From Pseudomonas sp. R37(2017) (GTDB taxonomy: Bacteria > Pseudomonadota > Gammaproteobacteria > Pseudomonadales > Pseudomonadaceae), in assembly GCF_002113375.1 (NCBI RefSeq), contig NZ_NEHO01000012.1, positions 62,001 through 126,000 of the forward strand: DNA of 64,000 nt. Reading direction: 5' to 3'. The number at the start of each line of letters is the position of its first letter. The first letter of the stretch is position 1. The notes under the pieces are model-generated. The model searched no databases, was not told the DNA's origin, and worked only from the letters and a program-made list of their open reading frames with translations. Positions 37,066-46,653 of this stretch are shown piece by piece. Both the position numbers and the translations under genes were made by a program.

Positions 37066-37183
37066 GTGGCGAGGGGGCTTGCCCCCGTTGGGTCGCGAAG
37101 CGGCCCCAGCTTTTCACCAGTCAAACCGAGTCGCCGGGTTTACGACCGCTGCGCGCCCGAACGGGGGCAAGCCCCCTCGCCAC
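37066..37183. repeat. REPIN-like inverted repeat, GTGGCGAGGGGGC class
   Basis: Arms GTGGCGAGGGGGCTTGCCCC and its complement about 80 bp apart. A different class from the other REPs here. Lies between divergent cheV and convergent norR ends. Confidence 0.82.
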
Positions 37184-37210
37184 AAAGACTTCATTCACCC
37201 TGTAGCGACG

Positions 37211-38761
37211 CTATTTCATCCCCAACCGCTTGGCCATCCGCCCCAGGTTCGCCCGATCCAAGCCTAGCTCACGGGCCGCGCTTGCCCAGTTGTGGTTGTG
37301 CCGTTCCAGGCAGGCAGCGATCAATTGGCGCTGATAACGCTCGGTGGCCTGGCGCAAGTCGCCGGTCACCACTGGCATGACGGTGGCGACGGGTTGCTCG
37401 GCAGCGGTTTCAACGCTGGCATCGGGCAAATCCAGGTCGGCGGCGCTCAGGCTGAGAATCTTCGGCCGTTCCTTACAGTTGCCCAAGGCTTTCAAGGCGC
37501 TGCGGCCGATCAGGTGTTCTAGCTCGCGCACGTTGCCGGGCCAGTCGTAGGCCAGCAGAGCGGCCTGGGCGTCGCTGCTCAGGCGCAGGCTGTTGAGACC
37601 CATTCGCGAGCGGTTCTGCTCCAGGAAGTAACCGCTGAGCAGCAGCACATCGCGCCCGCGGTCACGCAGGGCTGGGACCAGCAACGGATAAACGCTGAGG
37701 CGGTGATAGAAGTCGGCGCGGTAGCGGCCGCTGCGAACTTCTTCGGCGAGGTCGCGGTTGGTCGCCGCGATCAGGCGTACGTCGACCTGATGCTCGGTGT
37801 CCGAACCCAATCGCTGCAGCTGACCGCTCTGCAATACTCGCAGCAACTTGGCCTGCACGGTCAGCGACAACTCACCGACTTCATCGAGGAACAGCGTACC
37901 GCCATTGGCCAGTTCGAACTTGCCACGGCGGTCATTCATCGCTCCGGTGAAGGCGCCGCGGACATGGCCGAACAATTCGCTTTCCACCAATGTGTCGGGC
38001 AGCGCGGCGCAATTGAGGCTGATGATCGGTTTGTCGGCGCGGGGCGAGGCGGCATGGATGGCCTGGGCCACCAACTCCTTGCCGACCCCGGTTTCACCTG
38101 TGATCAGCACGGTCAGGTCGCTGCCGCCCACCAGGCTGATTTCTTCGACCAGACGCTTGTGGGCCTTGCTCTGGCCAATCATTTCGCGATTCTGCTGACC
38201 GCTGGCCTGACGGTAGACCTCGGCGCGTTGATGTTCATCTTCGACCCGGTTGTTCAACCGCTCAATGCGTTCGGCGGCGTTGACCGTGGCGGCCGCGAGA
38301 CTGGCGAAAGCTTGCAGGGCATCCAGTTCGATCGGTTCGAAGCGCTCCGGATCGAGGGCGTCGAGGGTCAGCAGACCCCACGGGCGCTCATCGATGAACA
38401 GGGGGCACCCCATGCAGTCGTGGACTTCCAGATGATCATCCAGGCCATCGACCAGGCCGTCATAAGGGTCTGGCAAGTCGCAGCCGGCAGCGAAACGGGT
38501 CGGGCCGGGGCTGCTGAGCAGCGCTTCGAAACGCGGGTGTTCGCTGACCTTGAAGCGCCGACCGAGGGTGTCGGTACTCAAGCCGTCGACGGCCAGCGGC
38601 ACCAGCCATTCACCATCGAGGCGCAGCAGGGCGGCGGCGTCGCAGGGTAGCAGTGCGCGCATGGCATCCAGCAGGCGGCGATAACGCTCACCCTCGGGCA
38701 GTTCGCGGGACAGGTCGGAGACCAGGGGTAGCAGGGCGGTGAGCAGGGATTTTGCAGTCAT
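37211..38761 (-). CDS. norR: NO-responsive sigma-54 activator NorR
   Basis: 516 residues: N-terminal GAF domain holding the NO-sensing mononuclear iron, AAA+ domain with Walker A GETGVGKE (222-229) and the sigma-54 contact loop GAFTGA (269-274), and a C-terminal Fis-type HTH (NWASAARELGLDRANLGRMAKRLGM). Divergent from hmpA, with two GT-N7-AC boxes between. Activates NO detoxification. Confidence 0.95.
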   Translation of the reverse strand: MTAKSLLTALLPLVSDLSRELPEGERYRRLLDAMRALLPCDAAALLRLDGEWLVPLAVDGLSTDTLGRRFKVSEHPRFEALLSSPGPTRFAAGCDLPDPYDGLVDGLDDHLEVHDCMGCPLFIDERPWGLLTLDALDPERFEPIELDALQAFASLAAATVNAAERIERLNNRVEDEHQRAEVYRQASGQQNREMIGQSKAHKRLVEEISLVGGSDLTVLITGETGVGKELVAQAIHAASPRADKPIISLNCAALPDTLVESELFGHVRGAFTGAMNDRRGKFELANGGTLFLDEVGELSLTVQAKLLRVLQSGQLQRLGSDTEHQVDVRLIAATNRDLAEEVRSGRYRADFYHRLSVYPLLVPALRDRGRDVLLLSGYFLEQNRSRMGLNSLRLSSDAQAALLAYDWPGNVRELEHLIGRSALKALGNCKERPKILSLSAADLDLPDASVETAAEQPVATVMPVVTGDLRQATERYQRQLIAACLERHNHNWASAARELGLDRANLGRMAKRLGMK

Positions 38762-38775
38762 AGTGACTCCGTGTA

Positions 38776-38812
38776 GTCGACATGACTATAAATCAGTTGC
38801 TGTCTAAATGAC
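38776..38812 (+). promoter_or_regulatory. Two NorR-type enhancer sites
   Basis: GTCGACATGAC at 38776-38786 and GTCTAAATGAC at 38802-38812 both fit the NorR GT-N7-AC pattern and lie between norR and hmpA, upstream of a sigma-54-like promoter. Confidence 0.65.
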
Positions 38813-38852
38813 TATGAAGTTATTAATTTATTGATTTATAACGATTAAATAG

Positions 38853-38869
38853 TTGGCATGGAAGCTGAT
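38853..38869 (+). promoter_or_regulatory. Sigma-54-like promoter for hmpA
   Basis: TTGGCATG-GAAG-CTGAT resembles TGGCACG-N4-TTGC. The GG of the -24 element is kept, but the -12 GC is GA. It lies 49 bp before the hmpA ATG. Confidence 0.5.
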
Positions 38870-38917
38870 AAGCATAGGGTAATCCGTTAGCAACCCAAGA
38901 AGACCAGGAGTTACCTA

Positions 38918-40099
38918 ATGCTGAGCGTTCAAGACCGTGCCATCATCAAATCCACTGTGCCGCTGCTTGAAAGCGGTGGTGAAGCGCTGATCACGCACTT
39001 CTACCGCATGATGCTCTCCGAGTACCCAGAAGTCCGCCCGCTGTTCAACCAGGCCCACCAGGCCAGCGGTGACCAGCCGCGTGCCCTGGCCAACGGCGTC
39101 TTGATGTATGCACGCCATATCGACCAGCTCGACCAGTTGGGCGACCTGGTGGCCAAGATCATCAACAAGCACGTGGCTCTGCAGATTCTGCCGGAGCACT
39201 ACCCGATTGTCGGCTCGTGCCTGCTGCGCGCCATCGCCGAAGTGCTGGGCGAAGAGATTGCCACCCCTGAAGTCATTGCGGCCTGGGGTGCGGCTTATGG
39301 GCAGCTGGCGGACATCCTGATCGGTGCCGAAGCCAGTATCTACGACCAGAAGGAACAGGCACCGGGCGGCTGGCGCGGCGCGCGGGAGTTCATCGTGGCA
39401 GGCAAGGTCGAGGAGAGTGCCGAGATCACCTCGTTCTACTTTGAACCCGCGGACAAAGGCCCGATCCTGGTGGCGGAGCCCGGCCAGTACATCGGCATGA
39501 AACTGATCCTCGACGGCGAAGAGATCCGCCGTAACTACTCGCTGTCGGCGCTGGCGAACAACGGCCAGTACCGCATCAGCGTCAAGCGTGAGGACGGGGG
39601 CCGCGCTTCCAACTTCCTGCACGACCAGTTGCATGTCGGCGCGAGCATCCAGTTGTTCCCGCCTTCGGGCGAGTTCATCCTGACCGCCAGCGACAAGCCA
39701 CTGGTGTTGATCAGCGGCGGCGTCGGCATTACCCCGACCCTGGCAATGCTCGAAGCGGCGCTGGAGACCCAGCGGCCAGTGCATTTCATCCATTGCGCGC
39801 GCAACGGCAGCGTCCATGCTTTCCGCGACTGGATCGACGGCCTGGCCGAGCGTCACCCGCAACTCAAGCGCTTCTATTGCTATTCAGAGGATGACGGCGT
39901 GAGCCCGGCGGCGCACAAGGTCGGGTTGTTGAGCCAGCAGCAGTTGCATCAATGGCTGCCGGAGCAGCGTGACCTGGATGCTTACTTCCTTGGGCCGAAA
40001 GGTTTCATGGCTGCGATCAAGCGTCACCTCAAGGCGCTGGGCGTGCCGGAGCAGCAAAGCCGCTATGAGTTCTTCGGGCCGGCAGCGGTGCTGGAGTAA
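38918..40099 (+). CDS. hmpA: Flavohaemoprotein (nitric oxide dioxygenase)
   Basis: Oxidises NO to nitrate using O2 and NAD(P)H; 393 residues. Globin domain with B10 Tyr29, E7 Gln53 and proximal His85 (INKHVALQI). Then a ferredoxin-reductase FAD domain (RNYSLSALAN) and NAD domain (LISGGVGITPTLAMLEAAL, FLGPKGFM). AGGAG precedes the ATG. Divergent from norR, its expected activator. Confidence 0.97.
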   Translation: MLSVQDRAIIKSTVPLLESGGEALITHFYRMMLSEYPEVRPLFNQAHQASGDQPRALANGVLMYARHIDQLDQLGDLVAKIINKHVALQILPEHYPIVGSCLLRAIAEVLGEEIATPEVIAAWGAAYGQLADILIGAEASIYDQKEQAPGGWRGAREFIVAGKVEESAEITSFYFEPADKGPILVAEPGQYIGMKLILDGEEIRRNYSLSALANNGQYRISVKREDGGRASNFLHDQLHVGASIQLFPPSGEFILTASDKPLVLISGGVGITPTLAMLEAALETQRPVHFIHCARNGSVHAFRDWIDGLAERHPQLKRFYCYSEDDGVSPAAHKVGLLSQQQLHQWLPEQRDLDAYFLGPKGFMAAIKRHLKALGVPEQQSRYEFFGPAAVLE

Positions 40100-40124
40100 G
40101 GCTCTGGTGCGGTGAGTCAGTCTC

Positions 40125-40258
40125 ACCGCGTCGCCTTCATCGCGGGCAAGCCACGCTCCCACAGGTTTTGTGTCGTTCACATCACTCTGGATCGACACAA
40201 ATCCCTGTGGGAGCGGCGGTGCGACGATTCGACTTGCCCGCGATGAAGGCGACGCGGT
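40125..40258. repeat. Composite inverted repeat (TGTGGGAGCG class)
   Basis: Long palindrome: outer arms ACCGCGTCGCCTTCATCGCG and its complement, inner arms GCTCCCACAGG...CCTGTGGGAGC around GTGTCG/CGACAC. Between hmpA and dsbB. Confidence 0.8.
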
Positions 40259-40404
40259 CTTGAACTGAAAAAAGTCAGAAAGTTAATCCCTTCTTAACCG
40301 TCTTGTCGTCTATTCCCTCGAATCCCCCTGACACGCGCCAGACTCTCAAAGGTCCGGGGCAGCGTGTAGACTGGCGGACAATCGAAATCTTCAAGGGAAA
40401 CGCG

Positions 40405-40914
40405 ATGAGCGATGAATCCATGCGGTTGGGGCGTGAACGGCGCTACCTGGTGTTGTTGGGCATCATTTGCCTGGCGCTGATCGGCGGTGCGCTGTACATG
40501 CAAATTGTCCTGGGCGAGGCGCCTTGCCCGCTGTGCATCCTGCAACGTTATGCGTTGCTGCTGATCGCGATCTTCGCCTTCATCGGCGCCGCCATGCGCA
40601 CCCGTCGCAGCATCACGGTGTTCGAAACCCTGGTGGTGATCTGCGCGCTGGCAGGCGTCGGCGTTGCCGGGCATCACGTCTATACGCAGTTCTATCCGGC
40701 GGTCAGCTGTGGCATCGATGTGCTGCAACCGATTGTCGATGATTTGCCGCTGGCCAAGATTTTCCCGCTGGGTTTCCAGGTCGATGGTTTCTGCTCCACG
40801 CCATACCCGCCGATCCTCGGTCTGTCGCTGGCGCAGTGGGCGCTGGTCGCCTTCGTGCTGATCGTGGTGCTGGTGCCTCTGCTAACGTCGCGTAACCGCA
40901 AGGCGCTGCGCTGA
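40405..40914 (+). CDS. dsbB: Disulfide bond formation protein B
   Basis: Inner-membrane quinone reductase that reoxidises DsbA; 169 residues, four TM helices. Redox pairs are C41/C44 (APCPLCILQRYAL) and C102/C130 (SCGIDV, GFCSTPYP). AAGGGAAA lies before the ATG at 40405; in-frame upstream sequence is not needed. Followed by a strong terminator. Confidence 0.93.
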   Translation: MSDESMRLGRERRYLVLLGIICLALIGGALYMQIVLGEAPCPLCILQRYALLLIAIFAFIGAAMRTRRSITVFETLVVICALAGVGVAGHHVYTQFYPAVSCGIDVLQPIVDDLPLAKIFPLGFQVDGFCSTPYPPILGLSLAQWALVAFVLIVVLVPLLTSRNRKALR

Positions 40915-40943
40915 GGTCATCTGTCGACACACATTGTCGGACA

Positions 40944-40984
40944 AAAAAAGCCCCGGCCCTCGCAGAGAGGTCCGGGGCTTTTTT
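40944..40984 (+). terminator. Bidirectional terminator after dsbB
   Basis: Stem AAAAAAGCCCCGG/CCGGGGCTTTTTT with an interior loop. A- and T-tracts on both sides. Confidence 0.9.
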
Positions 40985-41753
40985 GTCTGGCCGGGCACAT
41001 TTCAGAGGTCGGGTAAAAAGACCGTGATGTGTGACAGCCAAGGGTGCGACACATGTGCGACATGTTGTCACAGATTCGGTGTCGCAGGGCGCTCATGGCG
41101 GCCGGATTGGGACATGGAAACGTAACGAAATTGGACTGATTTGCAGGCTTGCGATTTTTTCCGGATCGAACGCGAACAGGCAGTTTTAACAGGGTCTGGC
41201 GAATGGCCAGAGCCCCCGTCATATCGGGCCTTGGACAGGGTCGAGGGCAGTGGGGAGTAACCCGATACTGTCTGAACTGCGGGAGGAAGGCCTACTTATT
41301 TTGGTGTTTTTGTTGAGAATCAATTTCGATAAGATGCGCCACTTTTGCGAAAACGGTTAATGATTGTTGCTGGTTCGGATAAAAATTATTTCGGGATGAG
41401 ACATGGTTTATAGAACGTTACATATCTACAATCGCCCGCACTGAATTCCCGGCACTGCTCAAATCTTAACCAGGCTTGAGCGGAAACAGGGTGTCGAGAG
41501 GTCTGGTGGCTTCATGCGATGCCCAGGTGTCGGAACACCCAACTATCCGCACCAAATGGAATTGGTCTGTAACAAGGCCTTTGACCACGAATTCGAATAA
41601 GAACTCGCCGCACGCCCAGGATTTGTCGTACAGCGTCTGACGCACGACGGGCATGCCCTTATTCAATCCAAGAAAAATGCCAACCCTTGGCAGGGTGAAG
41701 TGTTGGCGATCAAAACCCAACTGCATTGCGCAAGCTGCTTTAGAGGTCGTGAG
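40985..41753 (+). other. Long gene-free region upstream of cyoA
   Basis: No convincing gene. A minus-strand open frame at 41466-41726 has no family match. The stretch holds nested inverted repeats at 41030-41086, an AT-rich part (41290-41420) with an ANR-like site, and presumably the cyo promoter. Confidence 0.5.
41310..41323 (+). promoter_or_regulatory. ANR/FNR-like box upstream of cyoA
   Basis: TTGTTGAGAATCAA matches TTGAT-N4-ATCAA at nine of ten defined bases. ANR represses cyo in P. putida under low oxygen. Overlapping sequence also resembles a degenerate Fur site. Confidence 0.45.
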
Positions 41754-42695
41754 ATGAGTAAAAACAGGTACCCCAGACTACTAGGCTTATTGCCGCTGAT
41801 CGGCACGTTGTTGCTGTCAGGCTGCAACATGACCTTGCTCAATCCCAAGGGCCAGGTCGGTCTGGACGAGCGAAACCTGATCATCACCGCAACGCTGCTG
41901 ATGCTGTTGGTCGTGGTGCCGGTCATCATCATGACCTTCCTGTTCGCCTGGAAATACCGCGCGTCCAACACCAGCGCTACCTACACCCCGAAATGGAGCC
42001 ACTCCACCAAGATCGAGATCGCGGTGTGGGCTGTTCCAGTGCTGATCATCATTGCCCTGGGTTACGTCACCTACAAGTCGACCCACGCGCTGGATCCGTA
42101 CAAGCCGCTGGAATCCGACGTCAAGCCTGTGACCATCGAAGTGGTCGCGCTGGACTGGAAGTGGCTGTTCATCTACCCGGAACAAGGCATCGCCACGGTC
42201 AACAAGATCGTGTTCCCGGCGCACACCCCGATCAACTTCAAGATCACTTCCGACGCTGTGATGAACTCGTTCTTCATCCCTGCGCTGGGCGGCCAGATCT
42301 ACGCGATGGCGGGCATGCAGACCAAGCTGCACCTGATCGCCAACGAGAACGCTGAAATGGACGGTATTTCCGCCAACTACAGCGGCGCTGGTTTCACCGG
42401 CATGAAATTCAAAGCGATCGCAACTTCTCAGGAAGAGTTCGACGCCTGGGTCAGCGAAGTCAAGAAGTCGCCTAAGCAGCTTGAACAAGCTGAATACGCA
42501 GCCCTTGCCAAGCAGAGCCAGAACAACCCAGTCGAGCTCTACTCCTCGGTGACGCCGAACCTGTTCCAGATCATCGTCGACAAGTACGAAGGCATGAAAC
42601 CGGGTCCGAAGGTGCACCACGAGAAGAACGAGAAAGAGAAAGAAGTGGCCGCTACGGACATGAACTCGCATTCAGCTGCCGGGGCAGAGGAGTAA
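41754..42695 (+). CDS. cyoA: Cytochrome bo3 ubiquinol oxidase subunit II
   Basis: 313 residues. Lipoprotein signal with lipobox LLLSGC (Cys24), two TM helices (about 42-65 and 84-104), then a periplasmic cupredoxin-like domain (VVALDWKWLFIYPEQGIATVN, MNSFFIPALGGQIYAMAGM) without the CuA ligands, as normal for quinol oxidases. GAGGT precedes the ATG at 41754. First gene of cyoABCDE. Confidence 0.96.
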   Translation: MSKNRYPRLLGLLPLIGTLLLSGCNMTLLNPKGQVGLDERNLIITATLLMLLVVVPVIIMTFLFAWKYRASNTSATYTPKWSHSTKIEIAVWAVPVLIIIALGYVTYKSTHALDPYKPLESDVKPVTIEVVALDWKWLFIYPEQGIATVNKIVFPAHTPINFKITSDAVMNSFFIPALGGQIYAMAGMQTKLHLIANENAEMDGISANYSGAGFTGMKFKAIATSQEEFDAWVSEVKKSPKQLEQAEYAALAKQSQNNPVELYSSVTPNLFQIIVDKYEGMKPGPKVHHEKNEKEKEVAATDMNSHSAAGAEE

Positions 42696-42698
42696 ACG

Positions 42699-44729
42699 AT
42701 GTTTGGTAAATTAAGTTGGGAAGCAGTTCCTTTCCACGAGCCGATCGTGATGGTGACCATCGCCATGATCGCGCTCGGTGGTCTGGCGTTGTTCGCGGGT
42801 ATCACCTACTTCAAGAAGTGGACCTACCTCTGGACCGAGTGGCTGACTTCGGTCGACCACAAGAAAATCGGCGTGATGTACATCATCGTCGCCATGGTCA
42901 TGCTGCTGCGCGGCTTTGCCGACGCCATCATGATGCGTTCCCAGTTGGCCATGGCCACCGAAGGTTCGCCTGGCTACCTGCCACCTGAACACTATGACCA
43001 GATCTTCACCGCTCACGGTGTGATCATGATCATCTTCATGGCGATGCCATTCTTCACCGGCCTGATGAACCTTGCAGTGCCGCTGCAGATCGGCGCGCGT
43101 GACGTTGCCTTCCCGTTCCTGAACTCCCTGAGCTTCTGGCTGCTGGTTTCGGGCGTAGTCCTGATCAACCTGTCCCTGGGCGTCGGCGAATTCGCCAAGA
43201 CCGGCTGGGTTGCCTATCCGCCGCTGTCGGGCCTGCAATACAGCCCGGGCGTGGGGATGGACTACTACATCTGGGCGCTACAGCTATCCGGGTTGGGTAC
43301 GACGCTGACGGGGGTCAACTTCCTGGCCACCGTGCTGAAAATGCGTACCCCTGGCATGAAGCTGATGGACATGCCGATCTTCACCTGGACCTGCACCTGG
43401 GCCAACGTCCTGATCGTGGCTTCGTTCCCGATCCTGACCGCTACCCTGGCGCTGCTGACGCTTGACCGCTACCTGGATTTCCACATTTTCACCAACGAAC
43501 TTGGTGGCAATCCAATGATGTACGTGAACCTGTTCTGGGCGTGGGGTCACCCTGAGGTGTACATCCTGATCCTGCCAGCGTTCGGTATCTTCTCCGAAGT
43601 CGTCTCGACCTTCACCGGCAAGCGCCTGTTCGGTCACCACTCGATGGTCTACGCATCGGGCGCGATCTCGGTACTGGGCTTCATGGTTTGGCTGCACCAC
43701 TTCTTCACCATGGGTTCGGGTGCCAGCGTCAACGCCTTCTTCGGTCTGGCGACGATGCTGATTTCCATCCCGACGGGTGTGAAGCTGTTCAACTGGCTGT
43801 TCACCATCTACCAGGGCCGTCTGCGTTTCACCAGCCAGGTTCTGTGGACCCTGGGCTTCATGGTGACCTTCGCCATCGGCGGCATGACCGGCGTACTGCT
43901 GGCCATCCCGGGTGCCGACTTCGTCCTGCACAACAGCCTGTTCGTGATCGCGCACTTCCACAACGTGATCATCGGCGGCGCGGTATTTGGCTACATCGCT
44001 GGTTTCGGCTTCTACTTCCCGAAAGCGTTCGGCTTCAAGCTGCACGAAGGCTGGGGTAAAGCAGCGTTCTGGTTCTGGATCAGCGGCTTCTTCGTCGCGT
44101 TCATGCCGCTCTATGCGCTGGGCTTCATGGGCATGACCCGTCGTCTGAACGCCACCACCAACCCTGAGTGGGTGCCGTACCTGTACGTCGCCATGTTCGG
44201 TGCGATCCTGATCGCCTTCGGTATCGCCTGCCAGCTGATCCAGCTCTACGTGAGTGTGCGTGACCGCAACAAGCCAGAGAACATGTGCGAACACGGCGAC
44301 CCGTGGAATGCACACACCCTGGAATGGTCGACTTCGTCGCCACCACCGTTCTACAACTTCGCTGTACTGCCAAAAGCCGACGGTATCGACCCGTTCACCG
44401 AAGCCAAGGAAAACGGTACCGCGTACAAGGCTCCGGCCAAGTACGAACCGATCCACATGCCAAACAACACCGCCACCGGTGTGGTCATGGGCGCACTGTT
44501 GACCGTGTTCGGTTTCGCGATGATCTGGCACATCTGGTGGCTGGCAATCGCTAGCCTGGCCGGCACCGTGATCTACTTCGCGATCCACGCGGCCCGTGAT
44601 GATCAAGGCTATATGGTGCCGGTCGACGTGATCGAGCGCATCGAAGCCGAGCAGCACAAGCGTCTGGTTGCGGCAGGGAAAATCCCGGCCACCGCCACCC
44701 GTGTTGAAACCTCGTTGGAACAGGCTTAA
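42699..44729 (+). CDS. cyoB: Cytochrome bo3 ubiquinol oxidase subunit I
   Basis: 676 residues, haem-copper oxidase catalytic subunit with about 15 TM helices. Conserved histidines in FTAHGVIMIIFMAMPFF (low-spin haem), WAWGHPEVYILILPAFG (CuB His with cross-linked Tyr), VWLHHFF (CuB), and IAHFHNVIIGG (haem o3 and b). Reduces O2 and pumps protons. GAGGAG lies 8 bp before the ATG. Confidence 0.98.
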   Translation: MFGKLSWEAVPFHEPIVMVTIAMIALGGLALFAGITYFKKWTYLWTEWLTSVDHKKIGVMYIIVAMVMLLRGFADAIMMRSQLAMATEGSPGYLPPEHYDQIFTAHGVIMIIFMAMPFFTGLMNLAVPLQIGARDVAFPFLNSLSFWLLVSGVVLINLSLGVGEFAKTGWVAYPPLSGLQYSPGVGMDYYIWALQLSGLGTTLTGVNFLATVLKMRTPGMKLMDMPIFTWTCTWANVLIVASFPILTATLALLTLDRYLDFHIFTNELGGNPMMYVNLFWAWGHPEVYILILPAFGIFSEVVSTFTGKRLFGHHSMVYASGAISVLGFMVWLHHFFTMGSGASVNAFFGLATMLISIPTGVKLFNWLFTIYQGRLRFTSQVLWTLGFMVTFAIGGMTGVLLAIPGADFVLHNSLFVIAHFHNVIIGGAVFGYIAGFGFYFPKAFGFKLHEGWGKAAFWFWISGFFVAFMPLYALGFMGMTRRLNATTNPEWVPYLYVAMFGAILIAFGIACQLIQLYVSVRDRNKPENMCEHGDPWNAHTLEWSTSSPPPFYNFAVLPKADGIDPFTEAKENGTAYKAPAKYEPIHMPNNTATGVVMGALLTVFGFAMIWHIWWLAIASLAGTVIYFAIHAARDDQGYMVPVDVIERIEAEQHKRLVAAGKIPATATRVETSLEQA

Positions 44730-44732
44730 ACC

Positions 44733-45359
44733 ATGTCGAACTTAGTGACCAATGCTGGACACACCCATGTCGATGGACATGGGCATGATGACCATCACCA
44801 CGACTCGGGCGAGATGACCGTATACGGTTTCTGGCTCTACCTGATGACCGACTGCATTCTGTTTGCATCGATCTTCGCAGCGTACGCGGTACTGGTTAAC
44901 AACGTAGCGGGTGGCCCGTCGGGCCACGACATCTTCGAGCTGCCATACGTGCTGGGCGAAACCGCTCTGCTGTTGTTCAGTTCGATCACCTACGGCTTCG
45001 CCATGCTGGCGTTCTTCCGTGGCAACAAGAAGCAGGTCCTGGGCTGGCTGTCCCTGACCTTCCTGTTCGGTGCCGGCTTCATCGGCATGGAGATCAACGA
45101 GTTCCACATGCTGATCTCCGAGGGCTACGGTCCTAACCGTTCCGGCTTCCTGTCCGCGTTCTTCACCCTGGTCGGTACCCACGGTCTGCACGTGACCAGC
45201 GGCCTGATCTGGATGGCGATCATGATGTATCAGGTGCAGAAAAACGGCCTGACGGCGACCAACAAGACCCGTCTGAGCTGCCTGAGCCTGTTCTGGCACT
45301 TCCTGGACGTGGTGTGGATCTGCGTATTCACCGTTGTTTATCTGATGGGGACTATGTAA
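44733..45359 (+). CDS. cyoC: Cytochrome bo3 ubiquinol oxidase subunit III
   Basis: 208 residues, five TM helices, COX3 family. His-rich soluble N-terminus (HTHVDGHGHDDHHHD), then GFWLYLMTDCILFA and the C-terminal LFWHFLDVVWICVFTVVYL. Four bases after cyoB. Confidence 0.96.
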   Translation: MSNLVTNAGHTHVDGHGHDDHHHDSGEMTVYGFWLYLMTDCILFASIFAAYAVLVNNVAGGPSGHDIFELPYVLGETALLLFSSITYGFAMLAFFRGNKKQVLGWLSLTFLFGAGFIGMEINEFHMLISEGYGPNRSGFLSAFFTLVGTHGLHVTSGLIWMAIMMYQVQKNGLTATNKTRLSCLSLFWHFLDVVWICVFTVVYLMGTM

Positions 45360-45698
45360 ATGGCTAACGCTCATTCCCACAATGGCCACGACGATGGCAG
45401 CCACGGCAGCGTCAAGTCCTACGGCATTGGCTTCATCCTGTCGGTCATCCTGACCCTGATTCCATTCGGCCTGGTGATGTACCCGACGCTGCCGAAGTCG
45501 ATCACTCTGTTGATCGTTGTGGCATTCGCGGTGATTCAGGTACTGGTGCACCTGGTGTACTTCCTGCACCTGGACCGTTCGGCTGCACAGCGCAACAACG
45601 TCATCGCGTTTGTCTTTGCCGCGATCGTGATTGTCCTGCTGGTTGGCCTGTCGATCTGGATCATGTTCAGCATCCACACGTTCATGATGGCGAAGTGA
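45360..45698 (+). CDS. cyoD: Cytochrome bo3 ubiquinol oxidase subunit IV
   Basis: 112 residues, three TM helices. His-rich N-terminus (HSHNGHDDGSHG), family motif YFLHLDRS. Starts directly after the cyoC stop. Confidence 0.95.
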   Translation: MANAHSHNGHDDGSHGSVKSYGIGFILSVILTLIPFGLVMYPTLPKSITLLIVVAFAVIQVLVHLVYFLHLDRSAAQRNNVIAFVFAAIVIVLLVGLSIWIMFSIHTFMMAK

Positions 45699-45709
45699 GG
45701 TAGATCCGC

Positions 45710-46597
45710 ATGTCCCTTAAGCACTTTATCCAAATCACCAAACCGGGGATCATTTTCGGTAACGTGCTTTCTGTGGCAGGCGGATTTTTCCTGGCCTCCA
45801 AAGGGCATGTCGATCTGGCCATCTTCCTGGCCGCGATGATCGGCACGTCCCTGGTGGTTGCCTCCGGTTGCGTATTCAACAACTGCATCGACCGCGACAT
45901 CGACCTGAAGATGGAACGCACCAGGAACCGGGTGCTGGTCCAGGGCTTGATCTCCCTGAAACTGGCCCTGGCCTATGCGACCGTCCTGGGTGTCGCCGGC
46001 GTTGCGCTGTTGTACAAGGTGGCCAATCCGTTGGCCGCGCTGTTCGCAGTCATCGGCTTCATCATCTACGTCGGCTTCTACAGCCTGTACCTCAAGCGCA
46101 AGTCGGTTCACGGCACGCTGGTGGGCAGTCTGTCGGGCGCCATGCCGCCGGTGATCGGCTACGTCGCGGTGAGCAACACCTTCGACATGGCCGCACTGAC
46201 CCTGCTGGTGATGTTCAGCCTGTGGCAGATGCCGCATTCCTACGCCATCGCGATCTTCCGCTTCAACGATTACCTGGCCGCATCGATCCCGGTGCTGCCA
46301 GTGAAGCGCGGAATCCAGGTGGCCAAGAAGCACATCCTGATCTACATCCTGGCCTTCCTCGTGGCGACCTTGATGCTGACCTTCAGCGGCTACGCCGGCA
46401 TGAGCTACCTCGCCGTCGCCGCAGCCATGGGCATGTACTGGCTGTACATGGCCTGGACCGGCTACAAGGCAGTGGATGACACGGTCTGGGCACGCAAGCT
46501 GTTCGTGTTCTCGATCTTCACCATTACCGCGTTGAGCGTGGCGATGTCCCTGGACTTCAAAGTGCCGACCGAGTTGCTGCTGACGTACGCGCCTTAA
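45710..46597 (+). CDS. cyoE: Haem O synthase (protohaem IX farnesyltransferase)
   Basis: 295-residue UbiA-type prenyltransferase with about nine TM helices. Prenyl-diphosphate motif NNCIDRDIDLKMERTRNRVL and second Asp region FRFNDYLAASIPVLPVKRG. Makes the haem O used by CyoB. Last gene of the operon; strong terminator follows. Confidence 0.96.
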   Translation: MSLKHFIQITKPGIIFGNVLSVAGGFFLASKGHVDLAIFLAAMIGTSLVVASGCVFNNCIDRDIDLKMERTRNRVLVQGLISLKLALAYATVLGVAGVALLYKVANPLAALFAVIGFIIYVGFYSLYLKRKSVHGTLVGSLSGAMPPVIGYVAVSNTFDMAALTLLVMFSLWQMPHSYAIAIFRFNDYLAASIPVLPVKRGIQVAKKHILIYILAFLVATLMLTFSGYAGMSYLAVAAAMGMYWLYMAWTGYKAVDDTVWARKLFVFSIFTITALSVAMSLDFKVPTELLLTYAP

Positions 46598-46615
46598 GCG
46601 TCGGATGCCGTAAAG

Positions 46616-46653
46616 AAAAGCCCCGCCCTTCGAGAGAAGGAGCGGGGTTTTTT
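46616..46653 (+). terminator. cyo operon terminator
   Basis: Stem AAAAGCCCCGC/GCGGGG plus T6 with an inner CCTTCGAGAGAAGG hairpin. A partial copy is found at 47978. Confidence 0.9.

Noticed and set aside
41466..41726. Minus-strand 86-codon frame upstream of cyoA
   Set aside because: No recognisable family, no good ribosome site, and it covers the probable cyo leader.
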